DNA of 64,000 nt from Micromonospora sp. NBC_01740 (GCF_035920365.1 NZ_CP109150.1:5828001-5892000); one strand, 5' to 3'; numbered from the stretch's first letter, positions 44,438-53,384 are shown. Program-made: numbers and translations. The notes: generated by a model from the sequence alone, not told the origin.

Positions 44438-44965
44438 TCAGCGGGACGACGCCGACCTCGCCGCGGCGACCGCCTCCTCGTAGCGCGGGTGCTCGCCGAC
44501 CTCGCGCACGTACTCGACGTGCACGACGCGGTCCTCGGCGTCGACCACGAAGACCGCCCGGGCGAGCAGCCGGAACTCCGCGATCACCACGCCGTAGGCG
44601 AGCCCGAAGGACAGGTCGCGGTGGTCCGAGGCCGTCCGGACCCCCTCGATGCCGGCGTTGCCGCACCACCTGGCCTGCGCGAAGGGCAGGTCCACGGAGA
44701 TGGTCAGCACGCTCACCCCCGGCAGGGCGGCGGCCTCCTCGTTGAACCGCCGCGTCTGCTGGTCGCAGACGCCGGTGTCGAGCGACGGCACCACGGACAG
44801 GATCCGCACCGTACCGGCCGACGAGGCCAGGTCGACCGGCGAGAAGTCGTTGGCCAGCGCGGTGAAGGCCGGCGCGGGATCGCCCACACGCACCTCCGGC
44901 CCGAGCAGCGTGACCGGGCGGCCCCGGAACGTCGTGACGCCGGCACGTTCCAACGCGACTGTCAT
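44438..44965 (-). CDS. tpx: Thiol peroxidase (Tpx-type atypical 2-Cys peroxiredoxin)
   Basis: This 175-aa protein has the peroxidatic Cys67 in PSLDTGVCDQQTRRFNEEA and the resolving Cys101 in FAQARWCGNAGIEG. The 34-residue spacing matches the Cys61/Cys95 spacing of E. coli Tpx. It reduces hydroperoxides with electrons from thioredoxin. The ATG at 44965 has AGGAGAACC upstream. It lies 179 bp downstream of the thiosugar-like operon on the same strand, so co-transcription is possible. A housekeeping peroxidase is the default reading, but a link to thiol protection in that operon is worth noting. Confidence 0.9.
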   Translation of the reverse strand: MTVALERAGVTTFRGRPVTLLGPEVRVGDPAPAFTALANDFSPVDLASSAGTVRILSVVPSLDTGVCDQQTRRFNEEAAALPGVSVLTISVDLPFAQARWCGNAGIEGVRTASDHRDLSFGLAYGVVIAEFRLLARAVFVVDAEDRVVHVEYVREVGEHPRYEEAVAAARSASSR

Positions 44966-45144
44966 CAGGTTCTCCTAGCGTCCAGCGGGAGTGGGCGGGT
45001 CGGCCGGCGCCGGCGGGACCCACCGGGCACCGGCGGCCCCAGGGAGGCGCGGCCGGTACCGGGCGGTACGCCGGCCCGCGCCGCACCCAGCATCGTCCGC
45101 CGCGCCCGACGGCCGCACCTTCGCACGTGCCGCCTCGCGCCGGG

Positions 45145-46380
45145 TCAGCGCACCGCGTCGGCGTGCTCGGGGGCGGTGGCCGACTCCTCGGCCGGCGGCC
45201 GGCGGCGCAGCATCGGCACCGGGATCAGCGAGACGACCCCGGCCGCGACCGACAGCACCACGTAGTTGGTGGTCGCCAGCACCACCCCGGCCACCACGCT
45301 GGCCACGGCCGAGGCGGCCCACACGAGGGCGTCCACCCGGCCCTGCACCGCCCGCCGCGCGGCCGGGGTCAGTGCCTGGGTGAGCAGGGCGCTACCGCCG
45401 ACGAAGGTGAGGTTCCAGCCCCAGCCGAGCAGGAAGAGCGAGACCACCAGGCGGGTGAGGCCGCTGCCGTGGGCCGCCGGCCACGACGCCACCACGACGG
45501 AGGTGACCAGCAGGCCGATGCCCATCAGGATCGCGGCCCGACCGCCGAAACGGTCCGACAGGTAGCCGGAGAGCGGCGCCAGCGCGAACATGCCGATCAT
45601 GTGGCCGCTGAGCACCACGCCCACCGCCGTGAGGCCGTGGTGGTTGCTGCTCATGTGCAGCGGCGTCATGGTCATCAGGGCGACCATGGCCAGCTGCCCG
45701 GCGATCATGGACACCAGCGCGACGGACACCACCGGGTGTCGCCACACCTGCGCCGGGGTCGGATCGTTGGCGCCCCGCCGGGCCGCCGTCCGCGACCGGG
45801 GCATGGCGGCGGAGGCAAGCACGCAGATGCCGGCCGCCAGCAGCGCCACGAGGAACGGCCCGGCCAGGTCCGGCAGACCCAGCCGGCTGGCCGCGGTGGC
45901 GCTCGGTTCCATCAGGTTGGGCCCGAAGACCGCCCCGACGGTGCCCGCCCAGACGATGACCCCGACGGCCAGCCCCTGCCGGCGGGGCGGGTACAGGTCC
46001 GCCGCGCAGTACCGCGACAGCTGCGCCCCGCCGTTGCCCACCCCGAGCAGCACCATGCCGAAGATCAGCAGCAACACCTGCCCGGAGGCCACCGCCGCGC
46101 CGGCCACCGCCGCGCCCACGATCGCGACCAGGTAGCCCAGCGACAGCGCGGAACGGGTGCCCCGACGCGCCATCAGCGCGGCCAGCCAGAGCGTGCCGGC
46201 GGCGGTACCCAGCACGCCGGCCGCGTTCGGCACGCCGCTCCAGAGCTCGGTCAGTTCCTCCGCGCCGATCAGCGTGGACGCCGTGCTGGCCCCCACCATG
46301 GAGGTGTTGGTGGCGGCCACCCCACCGAGCAGGGCCGCCATCGACCGTCGCCGGCCGGTGGTTTCCACGTCGACGCTCAT
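45145..46380 (-). CDS. MFS transporter at the end of the thiosugar-like operon
   Basis: This 411-aa protein has about 12 membrane helices, with MARRGTRSALSLGYL in the helix 2-3 loop, VLLGVGNGGAQLSRY near residue 117 and GYLSDRFGGRAAILMGIG near 275. The ATG overlaps the TreY stop (ATGA), so it is translated with the operon. As the last gene after ThiG-like, CysO-like, HAD, GlgA, MalQ and TreY, export of the operon product is the natural inference. Sugar uptake is the alternative. Confidence 0.88.
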   Translation of the reverse strand: MSVDVETTGRRRSMAALLGGVAATNTSMVGASTASTLIGAEELTELWSGVPNAAGVLGTAAGTLWLAALMARRGTRSALSLGYLVAIVGAAVAGAAVASGQVLLLIFGMVLLGVGNGGAQLSRYCAADLYPPRRQGLAVGVIVWAGTVGAVFGPNLMEPSATAASRLGLPDLAGPFLVALLAAGICVLASAAMPRSRTAARRGANDPTPAQVWRHPVVSVALVSMIAGQLAMVALMTMTPLHMSSNHHGLTAVGVVLSGHMIGMFALAPLSGYLSDRFGGRAAILMGIGLLVTSVVVASWPAAHGSGLTRLVVSLFLLGWGWNLTFVGGSALLTQALTPAARRAVQGRVDALVWAASAVASVVAGVVLATTNYVVLSVAAGVVSLIPVPMLRRRPPAEESATAPEHADAVR

Positions 46381-48698
46381 GATCCTCTTTTCTTGACGAG
46401 CAGTGCCACCGGCAGGCGGCCGAACAGGTCCTCGACGCGGGGCGCCGACGAACGGACCGGCGCGCCGGTGAACACGTCCACCCAGCCGTCGGCGTCACCG
46501 GGCAGGGGCACCACGGTGTCGGCCCAGCCGCCCCGTTCGGCGAGCCCCACCGGCAGCCGGGTGGCCAGCGCCACGACGCCGTCGTCACCGCCGCGCGAGA
46601 AGCCGATGAGGTGCTCCGCCGCGCCGCCCTCCGCACGGACCGGGCGGTAACCGCGGAACAGCCGCGGACTGTCCCGGCGCAGCCGCAGCACCCGGGAGGT
46701 GACCAGCAGCTTGGCCGCCCCCGTGTCGTCGACCCGCGGCGTCCGTCCCGCGTCGATCTCCGCCAGCAGTCGCCGGCGGGCCGCGAAGTCGACCGGGCGG
46801 CGGTTGTCCGGATCGACAAGCGAGTAGTCCCACAGCTCGGTGCCCTGGTAGACGTCGGGCACCCCGGGACCGGCGAGCTGCAGCAGCTTCTGGCCCAACG
46901 AGTTCGACCAGCCGGGCGCGGCGATCCGGTCGACGAAGGCACGGACCTCCGCCGTGAGGGACCCGTCGGCGAGCACCCGGGCGGGCCAGCTCGTGACGCC
47001 GTCCTCGTAGTCGAGGTCGGGATCGTGCCAGTTCGTGCGCACCCGCGTCTCGCGGGCGACCTTGAGCAGGTAGGCGGAGAGCCGCTCGGGGCCGATCGGC
47101 CAGGCGCCGAGCAGGGTCTGCCACGCCAGCGGTTCGAGCAGGGGATCGCCCAACGGCTGCCGGGCGGACCAACGGCGGAAGCGCTCGGCGTACGCCTCCG
47201 GCAGCTCGCTGAGCACCGCCAGGCGGGCCCGTACGTCCTCCGAGCGCTTGGTGTCGTGGGTGGACAGCGTGGTCATGGTGGCGGGCCAGCCGGCCTCCCG
47301 GGCCGCGTTCGCCGCGTGCAGCTCACCCGGCGACACCCCGAACCGGCCCGGGTCGACGCCCACCTCGTTGACCGCGACCAGGCTGTTGTGCCGGTAGATC
47401 GCCGTGTCCTCGACGCCCTTGGCCATCACCGGGCCGGTCGCCTGCTGCACCCGCACCGCGAGCGGGCCGGTCGGCCGGGCGACCATCTCGTCCCGGACGG
47501 CGGTGAGGATCCCCCGCAGCGCCGGCCGACGCCGGGCGGCCCGCTCGACCGCCTCGTCCAGCGCCCAGCGGTGCTGCGGGAGATAGGACCGGTAGACGGG
47601 AAACTCCACCAGCAGGGCCCGGACGGCGTCCGCGCGCTCGGCCGCCGGGCAGCGGGGCAGCAGCGCCGCGACGAGCGCCTCCACCCGTCGCGCCTCGGCG
47701 ACCAGCATCGTCGCGACGACCTGCTCGCGCGCCTCGCGCACGACGTCGGCCAGCGCGGTGTCGGTCAGGCCGGCCGCCTCGGTCAGCCGCTGCCGGCCCG
47801 CCGGGGCCACGAAGACGCCCGAGATCTCGGCCAGCGCGTCGTAGCCCGTGGTGCCGTCCACCGGCCAGCCCGCCGGCAGCTCCTCGCCGACGCCCAGCAC
47901 CTTCTCCACGACGATCCACGCTGCGGGCGCCGCGGCCCGCAGCCGTCGCAGGTATCCCGAGGGGTCCGCCAGGCCGTCCGGATGGTCGACGCGCAGCCCG
48001 GTGACCTGCCCCTCCCGGACCCAGCGCAGCGTCTCGGCGTGCAGCGCCCCGAACACCTCCGGGTCCTCCGTGCGCAGGCAGGCCAGCGTGTCGATGTTGA
48101 AGAACCGGCGGTACGTCAGGTCGGCCGCCCCCCGGCGCCAGGACACCAGCCGGTAGTGCTGCCGGCCGTGCACCTGCGCCACCGTGCCGTGCCCGGTGCC
48201 GGGCGCCAGCGGGAACCGGTGCTCGTGGTAGACCAGCGAGTCGTCGGCGAGCTTCAGCTCCCCCTCGGCCGCCGCGCCGCCGTCGCCGTCGTCGCCCAGC
48301 ACCGGCAGCAACAGCGGCCCCGCCGACCAGTCGACGTCGAAGAACCGGGCGTAGCGGGACTCCGGCCCGTGCCGCAGCACGTCGGACCACCACGGGTTGG
48401 CCGCCGCGTCGGCGACGCCCATGTGGTTGCAGACCACGTCGACCACGAAGCCGAGCCCGGCCTCGGCGAGCCGGCGGGCGAGCGCGAGGCGCGCCCGCTC
48501 GCCGCCCCGGCCCGGGTCGGCGCGCGTGGGGTCGACCAGGTCGTAGCCGTGCGTCGAGCCCGGCGCCGCGGCGAGCAGCGGGGAGGCGTAGAGCGCGCCG
48601 ACACCGAGGTCGACCAGGTAGTCGGTCAGCACGACGGCGTCGGGGAGACCGAGGTGGGGGCCGAACTGGAGACGGTACGTGGAGGTCGGTGCCGCCAT
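46377..48698 (-). CDS. treY: Maltooligosyltrehalose synthase (GH13)
   Basis: This 773-aa protein begins TSTYRLQFGPHLGLPDAV. It has the GH13 regions VVDVVCNHMG near residue 90, GLRVDHPDGL (nucleophile Asp) near 236, VVEKVLGVGEELP (acid/base Glu) near 265, and LSTHDTKRSEDVRARL near 480. TreY turns the reducing-end alpha-1,4 bond of maltooligosaccharides into an alpha,alpha-1,1 bond. Trehalose release normally needs TreZ, which is not in this operon, and neither is GlgX. The start shares one base with the MalQ stop (TGATG). The missing TreZ and the sulfur genes upstream suggest a use other than trehalose supply. Confidence 0.92.
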   Translation of the reverse strand: MAAPTSTYRLQFGPHLGLPDAVVLTDYLVDLGVGALYASPLLAAAPGSTHGYDLVDPTRADPGRGGERARLALARRLAEAGLGFVVDVVCNHMGVADAAANPWWSDVLRHGPESRYARFFDVDWSAGPLLLPVLGDDGDGGAAAEGELKLADDSLVYHEHRFPLAPGTGHGTVAQVHGRQHYRLVSWRRGAADLTYRRFFNIDTLACLRTEDPEVFGALHAETLRWVREGQVTGLRVDHPDGLADPSGYLRRLRAAAPAAWIVVEKVLGVGEELPAGWPVDGTTGYDALAEISGVFVAPAGRQRLTEAAGLTDTALADVVREAREQVVATMLVAEARRVEALVAALLPRCPAAERADAVRALLVEFPVYRSYLPQHRWALDEAVERAARRRPALRGILTAVRDEMVARPTGPLAVRVQQATGPVMAKGVEDTAIYRHNSLVAVNEVGVDPGRFGVSPGELHAANAAREAGWPATMTTLSTHDTKRSEDVRARLAVLSELPEAYAERFRRWSARQPLGDPLLEPLAWQTLLGAWPIGPERLSAYLLKVARETRVRTNWHDPDLDYEDGVTSWPARVLADGSLTAEVRAFVDRIAAPGWSNSLGQKLLQLAGPGVPDVYQGTELWDYSLVDPDNRRPVDFAARRRLLAEIDAGRTPRVDDTGAAKLLVTSRVLRLRRDSPRLFRGYRPVRAEGGAAEHLIGFSRGGDDGVVALATRLPVGLAERGGWADTVVPLPGDADGWVDVFTGAPVRSSAPRVEDLFGRLPVALLVKKRGS

Positions 48699-50200
48699 CA
48701 GCCGGTGAACCCCCTGGCCCGTCGGGTGGACGCCCGCCGGTCCCGGCCGTACGTCTCGGTCAGCCGGCGCAGCCGGAACTCCAGGCCCGGGGTCAGCGCC
48801 TCCGCCCGGAACCGCCACCGCCAGCTCCCCTCGGCCTGCCCCGGGACGTTCATCCGGGCCGCCGGGCCCAGCTCCAGCACGTCCTGCAACGGCAGGACGG
48901 CGAGCTCGGCCACCGACGCGAAGACCGCCCGCGCCATCGACCGGCAGATGCCGTCCGGTACGCCCCCGAGGTAGCGCTCCACCCGCAGCCGCTGGTCGGC
49001 GCTCGACTCCTCCCACCAGCCCAGTGTGGTGTCGTTGTCGTGGGTTCCCGTGTAGGCCACGCAGTCGGTCGGGTAGTGGTGCGGCAGATGCTGGTTCTCG
49101 TCGCCGGCGAAGGCGAACTGGAGCAGCCGCATGCCGGGAATGCCGGCGTCGATGCGCAGCTGCTGCACCTCCGCCGAGGCGGGCCCCAGGTCCTCGGCCA
49201 GCATCACCACCTCGCCGAGTTCCTTGCGGACGGCCTGGAACAGCGACGGGCCCGGCCCGTCGCGCCAGCGCCCCGCACTCGCCGGCCGGCCCACCGGCAC
49301 GGCCCAGTAGCGCAGGAAGCCCCGGAAGTGGTCGAGCCGGATCATGTCGTACAGCTGGGTCATCCGGCGGATCCGGTCGACCCACCAGGCGTACTGGTCC
49401 TCCGCCATCAGCTCCCAGCGGTAGAGCGCGTTGCCCCAGACCTGGCCGTCGGCGCTGAACTCGTCGGGCGGGAACCCGGCCACGGCGGTCGGACGGCCCG
49501 CCGCGTCCAGCTGGAACAGCTCCGGCGCCGCCCACGTCTCGCAGCTGTCCGTGCCGGCGAACATGGCCACGTCGCCGATAAGCTCGATGCCGAGCCGGCG
49601 GGCATGGTCGCGGACGGCGGTGAAGTGCGAGGCGAACAGGTACTGCTCGAAACGGTAGTAGTCGAGGCGGTCCCGCTCGGTGTCGTCGAGCCGGGCCAGC
49701 GCGTCCGGGTCCCGCCGGGCCAGCGGCGCCGGCCAGCTCGTCCACGGCCCGCCGTACCGCTCCCGCAGGGTCATGTAGCGGGCGTAGTCGTCCAGCCACC
49801 ACGCCTGTTCCCGGGCGAACGCCTCGCTCTCGGCGGTCGGCGTGAAGGCGGCGTACGCCCGGGCCAGCAGGTCGGCCTTGACGGCGCCCGCCGCCGGGTA
49901 GTCCACGGTGTCCGGCGGCAGCGCCGGCACGTCCGCCAGGTCGGCGGCGGTGAGCAGACCCTCGTCGCGCAGCCGCTCGACGCTGACGTAGAGCGGGCTG
50001 CCGGCCAGCGTGGAGCTGGCCTGGTACGGGCAGCCGTCCGCGCCGACGGGGTTGAGCGGCAGCATCTGCCACACGCTCTGCTCGGCGGCCGCGAGGAAGT
50101 CCAGCCACTCGATCGCGGCCGGCCCGAACTCACCCACCCCGAACCGGCCCGGTAGTGAACTGGGATGCAGCAGGATCCCGCTACGTCGGTTGACCGGCAC
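48698..50200 (-). CDS. malQ: 4-alpha-glucanotransferase (amylomaltase, GH77)
   Basis: This 500-aa protein starts at a GTG, with RRSGILLHPSSLPGRFGVGE at the N-terminus, GDVAMFAGTDS near residue 214, MIRLDHFRGF (nucleophile Asp) near 293, VMLAEDLGP (acid/base Glu) near 340 and YTGTHDNDT near 391. It transfers maltodextrin segments onto glucose-like acceptors with a free reducing end. Its length equals the short bacterial amylomaltase form. The gene overlaps GlgA by 20 bp and TreY by one base. Acceptor promiscuity of amylomaltases would allow a modified glucose as acceptor (inference). Confidence 0.92.
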   Translation of the reverse strand: MPVNRRSGILLHPSSLPGRFGVGEFGPAAIEWLDFLAAAEQSVWQMLPLNPVGADGCPYQASSTLAGSPLYVSVERLRDEGLLTAADLADVPALPPDTVDYPAAGAVKADLLARAYAAFTPTAESEAFAREQAWWLDDYARYMTLRERYGGPWTSWPAPLARRDPDALARLDDTERDRLDYYRFEQYLFASHFTAVRDHARRLGIELIGDVAMFAGTDSCETWAAPELFQLDAAGRPTAVAGFPPDEFSADGQVWGNALYRWELMAEDQYAWWVDRIRRMTQLYDMIRLDHFRGFLRYWAVPVGRPASAGRWRDGPGPSLFQAVRKELGEVVMLAEDLGPASAEVQQLRIDAGIPGMRLLQFAFAGDENQHLPHHYPTDCVAYTGTHDNDTTLGWWEESSADQRLRVERYLGGVPDGICRSMARAVFASVAELAVLPLQDVLELGPAARMNVPGQAEGSWRWRFRAEALTPGLEFRLRRLTETYGRDRRASTRRARGFTG

Positions 50201-51590
50201 CCGAGTCGTCCTCCCGTCCTGTCCCGTGCGCCGGCGCGCGCACGTACAACTGCTCGTACCGCTCGGCGGCCTCGTCCCACGAGAACCGGGCCCGCATGCC
50301 GCGCTCCCGCAACCGCGCCCACGCCTGCCGGTCGGCCCAGCGCGCGACCACCTGCGCGATCAGGTCGACCAGGTCCGGCGCGCGGTAGCCGTCGAACGAG
50401 AAGCCGAGCCCCGTCGCGGCGACCGTCTCCGCCATGCCGCCGACCCGCCGCACCACGGGCACCGACCCGTAGCGCAGCGCGATCAGCGGCGCCAGCCCGC
50501 ACGGCTCGAACCGGGAGGGCGCCAGGAAGGCGTCCGAGCCGGCGTACGCCAGCCGGGCGATCGCCTCCCCGCTGTCCGGGTGGTAGGCGACGTGCGGGTA
50601 GTAGCGGGCGGCGCGGCGGAACGACCGCTCGTACTCGGCCCCGACGCCGACGACGACGAGTTGCAGGCCGAGGGCGGCGATCTCGTCGATGCCCTCCAGC
50701 AGCAGGTCGACGCCCTTCTGGTCGACCAACCGGCCGACGAAGGCGAACAGCGGCACCTCCGCATCCGTCGCCAGGCCGCTGCGCTGCTGGAGCGCGCGCT
50801 TCGCCACCGCCTTGCCCGCGAGGTCGTGCACGTCGAAGCGGGCCGGCAGGTGCGGGTCCGTGGCGGGGTCGAAGTCGTCGTAGTCGACCCCGTTGCGGAT
50901 CCCGTGGTAGTCCTCGCCCCGGGCCCGCAGCAACCCTTGCAGCCCGACCCCGTGCGCGGGGGCGAGGGTCTCGTCCCGGTAGCGGGCGCTGACGGTGGTG
51001 ACCGCGTCGGCATACCGGATGCCCTGGGCCAGCAGGTTGCCGGTGCCGTAGCGGGTCAGGTCCAGCTCGTCGGCCTTGTCGTGCGGGAACAACCCCTGGT
51101 AGGCGAGGTTGTGGATGGTCATCACGGTCCGCGGCGACGCGTCGAGGGCGCGCAGGTACGCCGGGACGTGCCCGACGTGCCAGTCGTTGCAGTGCACCGC
51201 GTCGGGCGGGCTCGCCGACCGCGCGGCCAACTCGGCGACCGCCCGGGAGAACAGCACGAAGGACGACAGGTGCTTCTCCACGTACCCCTCGGGCCGCTGC
51301 CAGTCGGGATGCTGCGGCGTCCGCAGGGTGAGGTACCGGACGCCGTCGTGGTCGCCCAGGTCGTCGACGGTGAACTCGGCGCGCGCCGAGCCCGCCGCGA
51401 CCGCCACCGTGCCGACCCGGCGGCCGTCCGGCAGCCCCGCGTAGCCGGGCAGGAACAGCCGTACGTCGTGCCCCCGGCCGGCCAGCGCCCGGGGCAGGGC
51501 CCGGGCGACATCCCCGAGACCGCCCACCTTGACCAGGGGCGCCACCTCGGAGGTGGCGAAGAAGACCCGCAGCGGGCGGCCGGCGCTCAC
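50181..51590 (-). CDS. glgA: Glycogen/starch synthase-type GT5 glycosyltransferase
   Basis: This 469-aa GT-B enzyme has the N-terminal donor loop EVAPLVKVGGLGDVARALPR near residue 15, where KVGGLGD replaces the usual KTGGLGD. The C-terminal PSRFEPCGLAPLIALRYGSVPVVR is near 370. The GTG start overlaps the HAD stop (GTGA). It should elongate alpha-1,4-glucan from ADP-glucose. No branching enzyme, GlgC or GlgP lies in the operon, so this is not a standard glycogen cluster. It probably makes a linear maltooligosaccharide for MalQ and TreY. Confidence 0.9.
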   Translation of the reverse strand: MSAGRPLRVFFATSEVAPLVKVGGLGDVARALPRALAGRGHDVRLFLPGYAGLPDGRRVGTVAVAAGSARAEFTVDDLGDHDGVRYLTLRTPQHPDWQRPEGYVEKHLSSFVLFSRAVAELAARSASPPDAVHCNDWHVGHVPAYLRALDASPRTVMTIHNLAYQGLFPHDKADELDLTRYGTGNLLAQGIRYADAVTTVSARYRDETLAPAHGVGLQGLLRARGEDYHGIRNGVDYDDFDPATDPHLPARFDVHDLAGKAVAKRALQQRSGLATDAEVPLFAFVGRLVDQKGVDLLLEGIDEIAALGLQLVVVGVGAEYERSFRRAARYYPHVAYHPDSGEAIARLAYAGSDAFLAPSRFEPCGLAPLIALRYGSVPVVRRVGGMAETVAATGLGFSFDGYRAPDLVDLIAQVVARWADRQAWARLRERGMRARFSWDEAAERYEQLYVRAPAHGTGREDDSGAGQPT

Positions 51591-52321
51591 GCCCGCGTCC
51601 CCGACAGCGTGGCCGGCCCCGCGACCGTGGACAGGCCCGCGATCGGGGCGCCGGCCAGGCGCAGCTCGACCGCGCCGGCGGCGCGGGCGACGCTCAGCGC
51701 GGCGAGGTCCGGCGCGGTCCAGGTCGCCCCGGCGGCCCGCAGGGCCGGCGCGTCGCCGACGCCGACCGTCACCGCCCCGGCGGACGAGGCCGCGCGGACG
51801 CCGCTGGGGGCGTCCTCGACGACCAGGCAGCCCGCCGGGGCCAGCCCGAGCCGGCGCGCCGCGAGCAGGTAGCAGTCCGGCGCCGGCTTGCCGCGCGCCG
51901 TCTCGCCCCAGGTGACCATGGCGTCGAAGGCCGCGGCGACGCCCAGGTGCGCCACCACCCGCCGGGCCCGGCGCGCGGAGGCGCCGGTGACCAGCGCCAG
52001 CCGGACACCGGCGCCGCCGAGCGTCGCCAGGATCTCCCGGGCACCCGGCACCTCGACGAACGCGAGGTCGGTCTCGGCGACCCGCACCCGGCGCAGGATC
52101 TCCTCCCGCGTGTCGGCGTCGAGGTCGCCGAAGAGCGCCGAGACCGAGTGTTCCGGGGAGCAGCCGAGCACGTCGTCGCGGATCGCCGACGCGGACAGCG
52201 CCCGATCGTGCTCGGCGGCCAGGCCCCGCCAGAGCGACAGGATGGCCTCGGTCGAGTCGATCAGGACGCCGTCCAGGTCGAACAGCACACCGGCGAAGAC
52301 AGGGACCGGTCCGGACGCCAT
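51587..52321 (-). CDS. HAD-superfamily phosphatase (subfamily IA, beta-phosphoglucomutase-like)
   Basis: This 244-aa protein has motif I LFDLDGVLIDS with Asp15 and Asp17, motif II VTGAS near residue 105, and motif III-IV GKPAPDCYLLAARRLG followed by VVEDAPSG. These are intact, so it should be active on a sugar phosphate. Its position between the sulfur-carrier gene and GlgA (TGATG and GTGA overlaps) suggests it dephosphorylates, or less likely isomerises, a hexose phosphate made by the ThiG-like enzyme. In the BE-7585A thiosugar pathway a phosphatase also acts after thiolation. Confidence 0.85.
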   Translation of the reverse strand: MASGPVPVFAGVLFDLDGVLIDSTEAILSLWRGLAAEHDRALSASAIRDDVLGCSPEHSVSALFGDLDADTREEILRRVRVAETDLAFVEVPGAREILATLGGAGVRLALVTGASARRARRVVAHLGVAAAFDAMVTWGETARGKPAPDCYLLAARRLGLAPAGCLVVEDAPSGVRAASSAGAVTVGVGDAPALRAAGATWTAPDLAALSVARAAGAVELRLAGAPIAGLSTVAGPATLSGTRA

Positions 52322-52596
52322 CAGCCCCCCGCCACGGCGGGCAGGATGGTCAGCGAGTCGCCGTCGCGCAGGCGGGAGTCGAGCATCCCGCTGGTGCGCA
52401 CGTCGACGTCGTTGATGTAGAGGTTGACGAAGCGGCGCAGCTGCCCGTCCTCCCCCATCACGCGGCTGCCCAGCCCCGGGTGCCGGGCCTCGAGGTCGGC
52501 CAGCACCTCGGCGACGGTCGAGCCGTCCGCGGTCACGTACTTGCTGCCACTGGTGTAGTTGCGGAACACGGTCGGGATGCACACCTCGACGGCCAT
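52321..52596 (-). CDS. CysO-like ubiquitin-fold sulfur carrier protein
   Basis: This 91-aa protein starts VEVCIPTVFRNYTSGSKYV and ends TILPAVAGG. The C-terminal Gly-Gly can be adenylated and converted to a thiocarboxylate. The length and the FVNLYINDVDVR stretch match mycobacterial CysO more closely than ThiS (about 66 aa). No activating E1-like enzyme (MoeZ/ThiF) and no CysM or Mec+ protease is in the window, so activation must come from elsewhere. The ribosome site GAGG lies before the ATG. It is 14 bp after the ThiG-like gene and its stop overlaps the HAD start. Confidence 0.88.
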   Translation of the reverse strand: MAVEVCIPTVFRNYTSGSKYVTADGSTVAEVLADLEARHPGLGSRVMGEDGQLRRFVNLYINDVDVRTSGMLDSRLRDGDSLTILPAVAGG

Positions 52597-52610
52597 GGTC
52601 GGCTCCTCGG

Positions 52611-53384
52611 TCAGTAGGGGATCTCGTCGCCGGGCATGGCGCCGGCCAGGTACGACAGCCGACCGGCCTCCACGGCGTGCTTCATCGCCTGCGCCATCAG
52701 CATCGGCTCCCGGGCCTTCACCAGGGCGGTGTTGACCAGTACCGCCGCCGCCCCGAGCTCCATCGCCAGGGTGGCGTGCCGGGCGCTGCCCAGCCCGCCC
52801 TCGACGACCACCGGAATGTCGACCGTGTCGATGATCTGGCGGATCGGGCCGGGGTCGGGGATGCCGTGGCCGGAGGCCACGGGGGCGCTCATCACGCGCA
52901 GCGCCGAGCAGCCGAGCGCCGCCAACTCCTTGGCGGTCGCGAGGTCGGGCAGGATGAACGGCATGACCTCCCAGCCCTGCTCGCGCAGCTGGGCGGCGAC
53001 CTCGACGGTGGCCCGGTTGTCCGGCTCGTTGGTCCGGCCGCGGACGTCCAGCTTGAACACGGTGATGCCGTAGGCGTCGTGCAGGATGTTGACGGTCTTC
53101 CACGCGCTCTCGGCCGACCGGGCGAACGAGGTGGTGCCGATCCACAGGTACTGCTCGATGGGAATCTCGTCGGCCAGATCGGACAGCAGGAGACTCGAAC
53201 GGTTGTTGTCGGGGTCCACGGTGGTGATGAAGACCTGCGAACCGGTCGCCTCGAGCACCTGGCGGATCACCGACGGCGACGTGTACTGCTCGATACCGAC
53301 GAGCAGGCGCGAGGTCAGCTCCGTGTCGCCGAGCCTGACCCATGCGTCCCGGAGGCCAGCGACCTCCATCGAATCCACGGACAT
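52611..53384 (-). CDS. ThiG-like (beta/alpha)8 enzyme, candidate BexX-type thiosugar synthase
   Basis: The ATG at 53384 (AGAAAGGG five bases upstream) gives 257 aa and is preferred to an in-frame GTG at 53390. ThiG landmarks are TSRLLVGIEQY, the Schiff-base Lys111 in VFKLDVRG, GWEVMPFILPDLATAKELAALG, APVASGHGI, VVVEGGLGSARHATLAMELGA, VLVNTAL and AVEAGRLSYLAG. It differs from thiamin ThiG at several active-site stretches: ThiG DAGIG is EGGLG, and the MPGASPIGSG region reads VMSAPVASG. Thiamin genes are absent. ThiG takes sulfur from a carrier thiocarboxylate, and BexX uses the same chemistry on glucose-6-phosphate. Here it heads a carrier-HAD-glucan operon. Confidence 0.85.
   Translation of the reverse strand: MSVDSMEVAGLRDAWVRLGDTELTSRLLVGIEQYTSPSVIRQVLEATGSQVFITTVDPDNNRSSLLLSDLADEIPIEQYLWIGTTSFARSAESAWKTVNILHDAYGITVFKLDVRGRTNEPDNRATVEVAAQLREQGWEVMPFILPDLATAKELAALGCSALRVMSAPVASGHGIPDPGPIRQIIDTVDIPVVVEGGLGSARHATLAMELGAAAVLVNTALVKAREPMLMAQAMKHAVEAGRLSYLAGAMPGDEIPY

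Noticed and set aside
46377..50108. A single giant fusion of MalQ-like and TreY sequence
   Set aside because: The frame is open through both genes, but only the part up to 48698 has TreY motifs. Upstream of that the MalQ motifs lie in another frame, with its own start and a TGATG overlap.
52611..53384. Thiazole synthase for thiamin biosynthesis
   Set aside because: Active-site stretches diverge from ThiG. The adjacent carrier is CysO-like rather than ThiS, there are no ThiO, ThiF, ThiC, ThiD or ThiE genes nearby, and no TPP riboswitch is recognisable.
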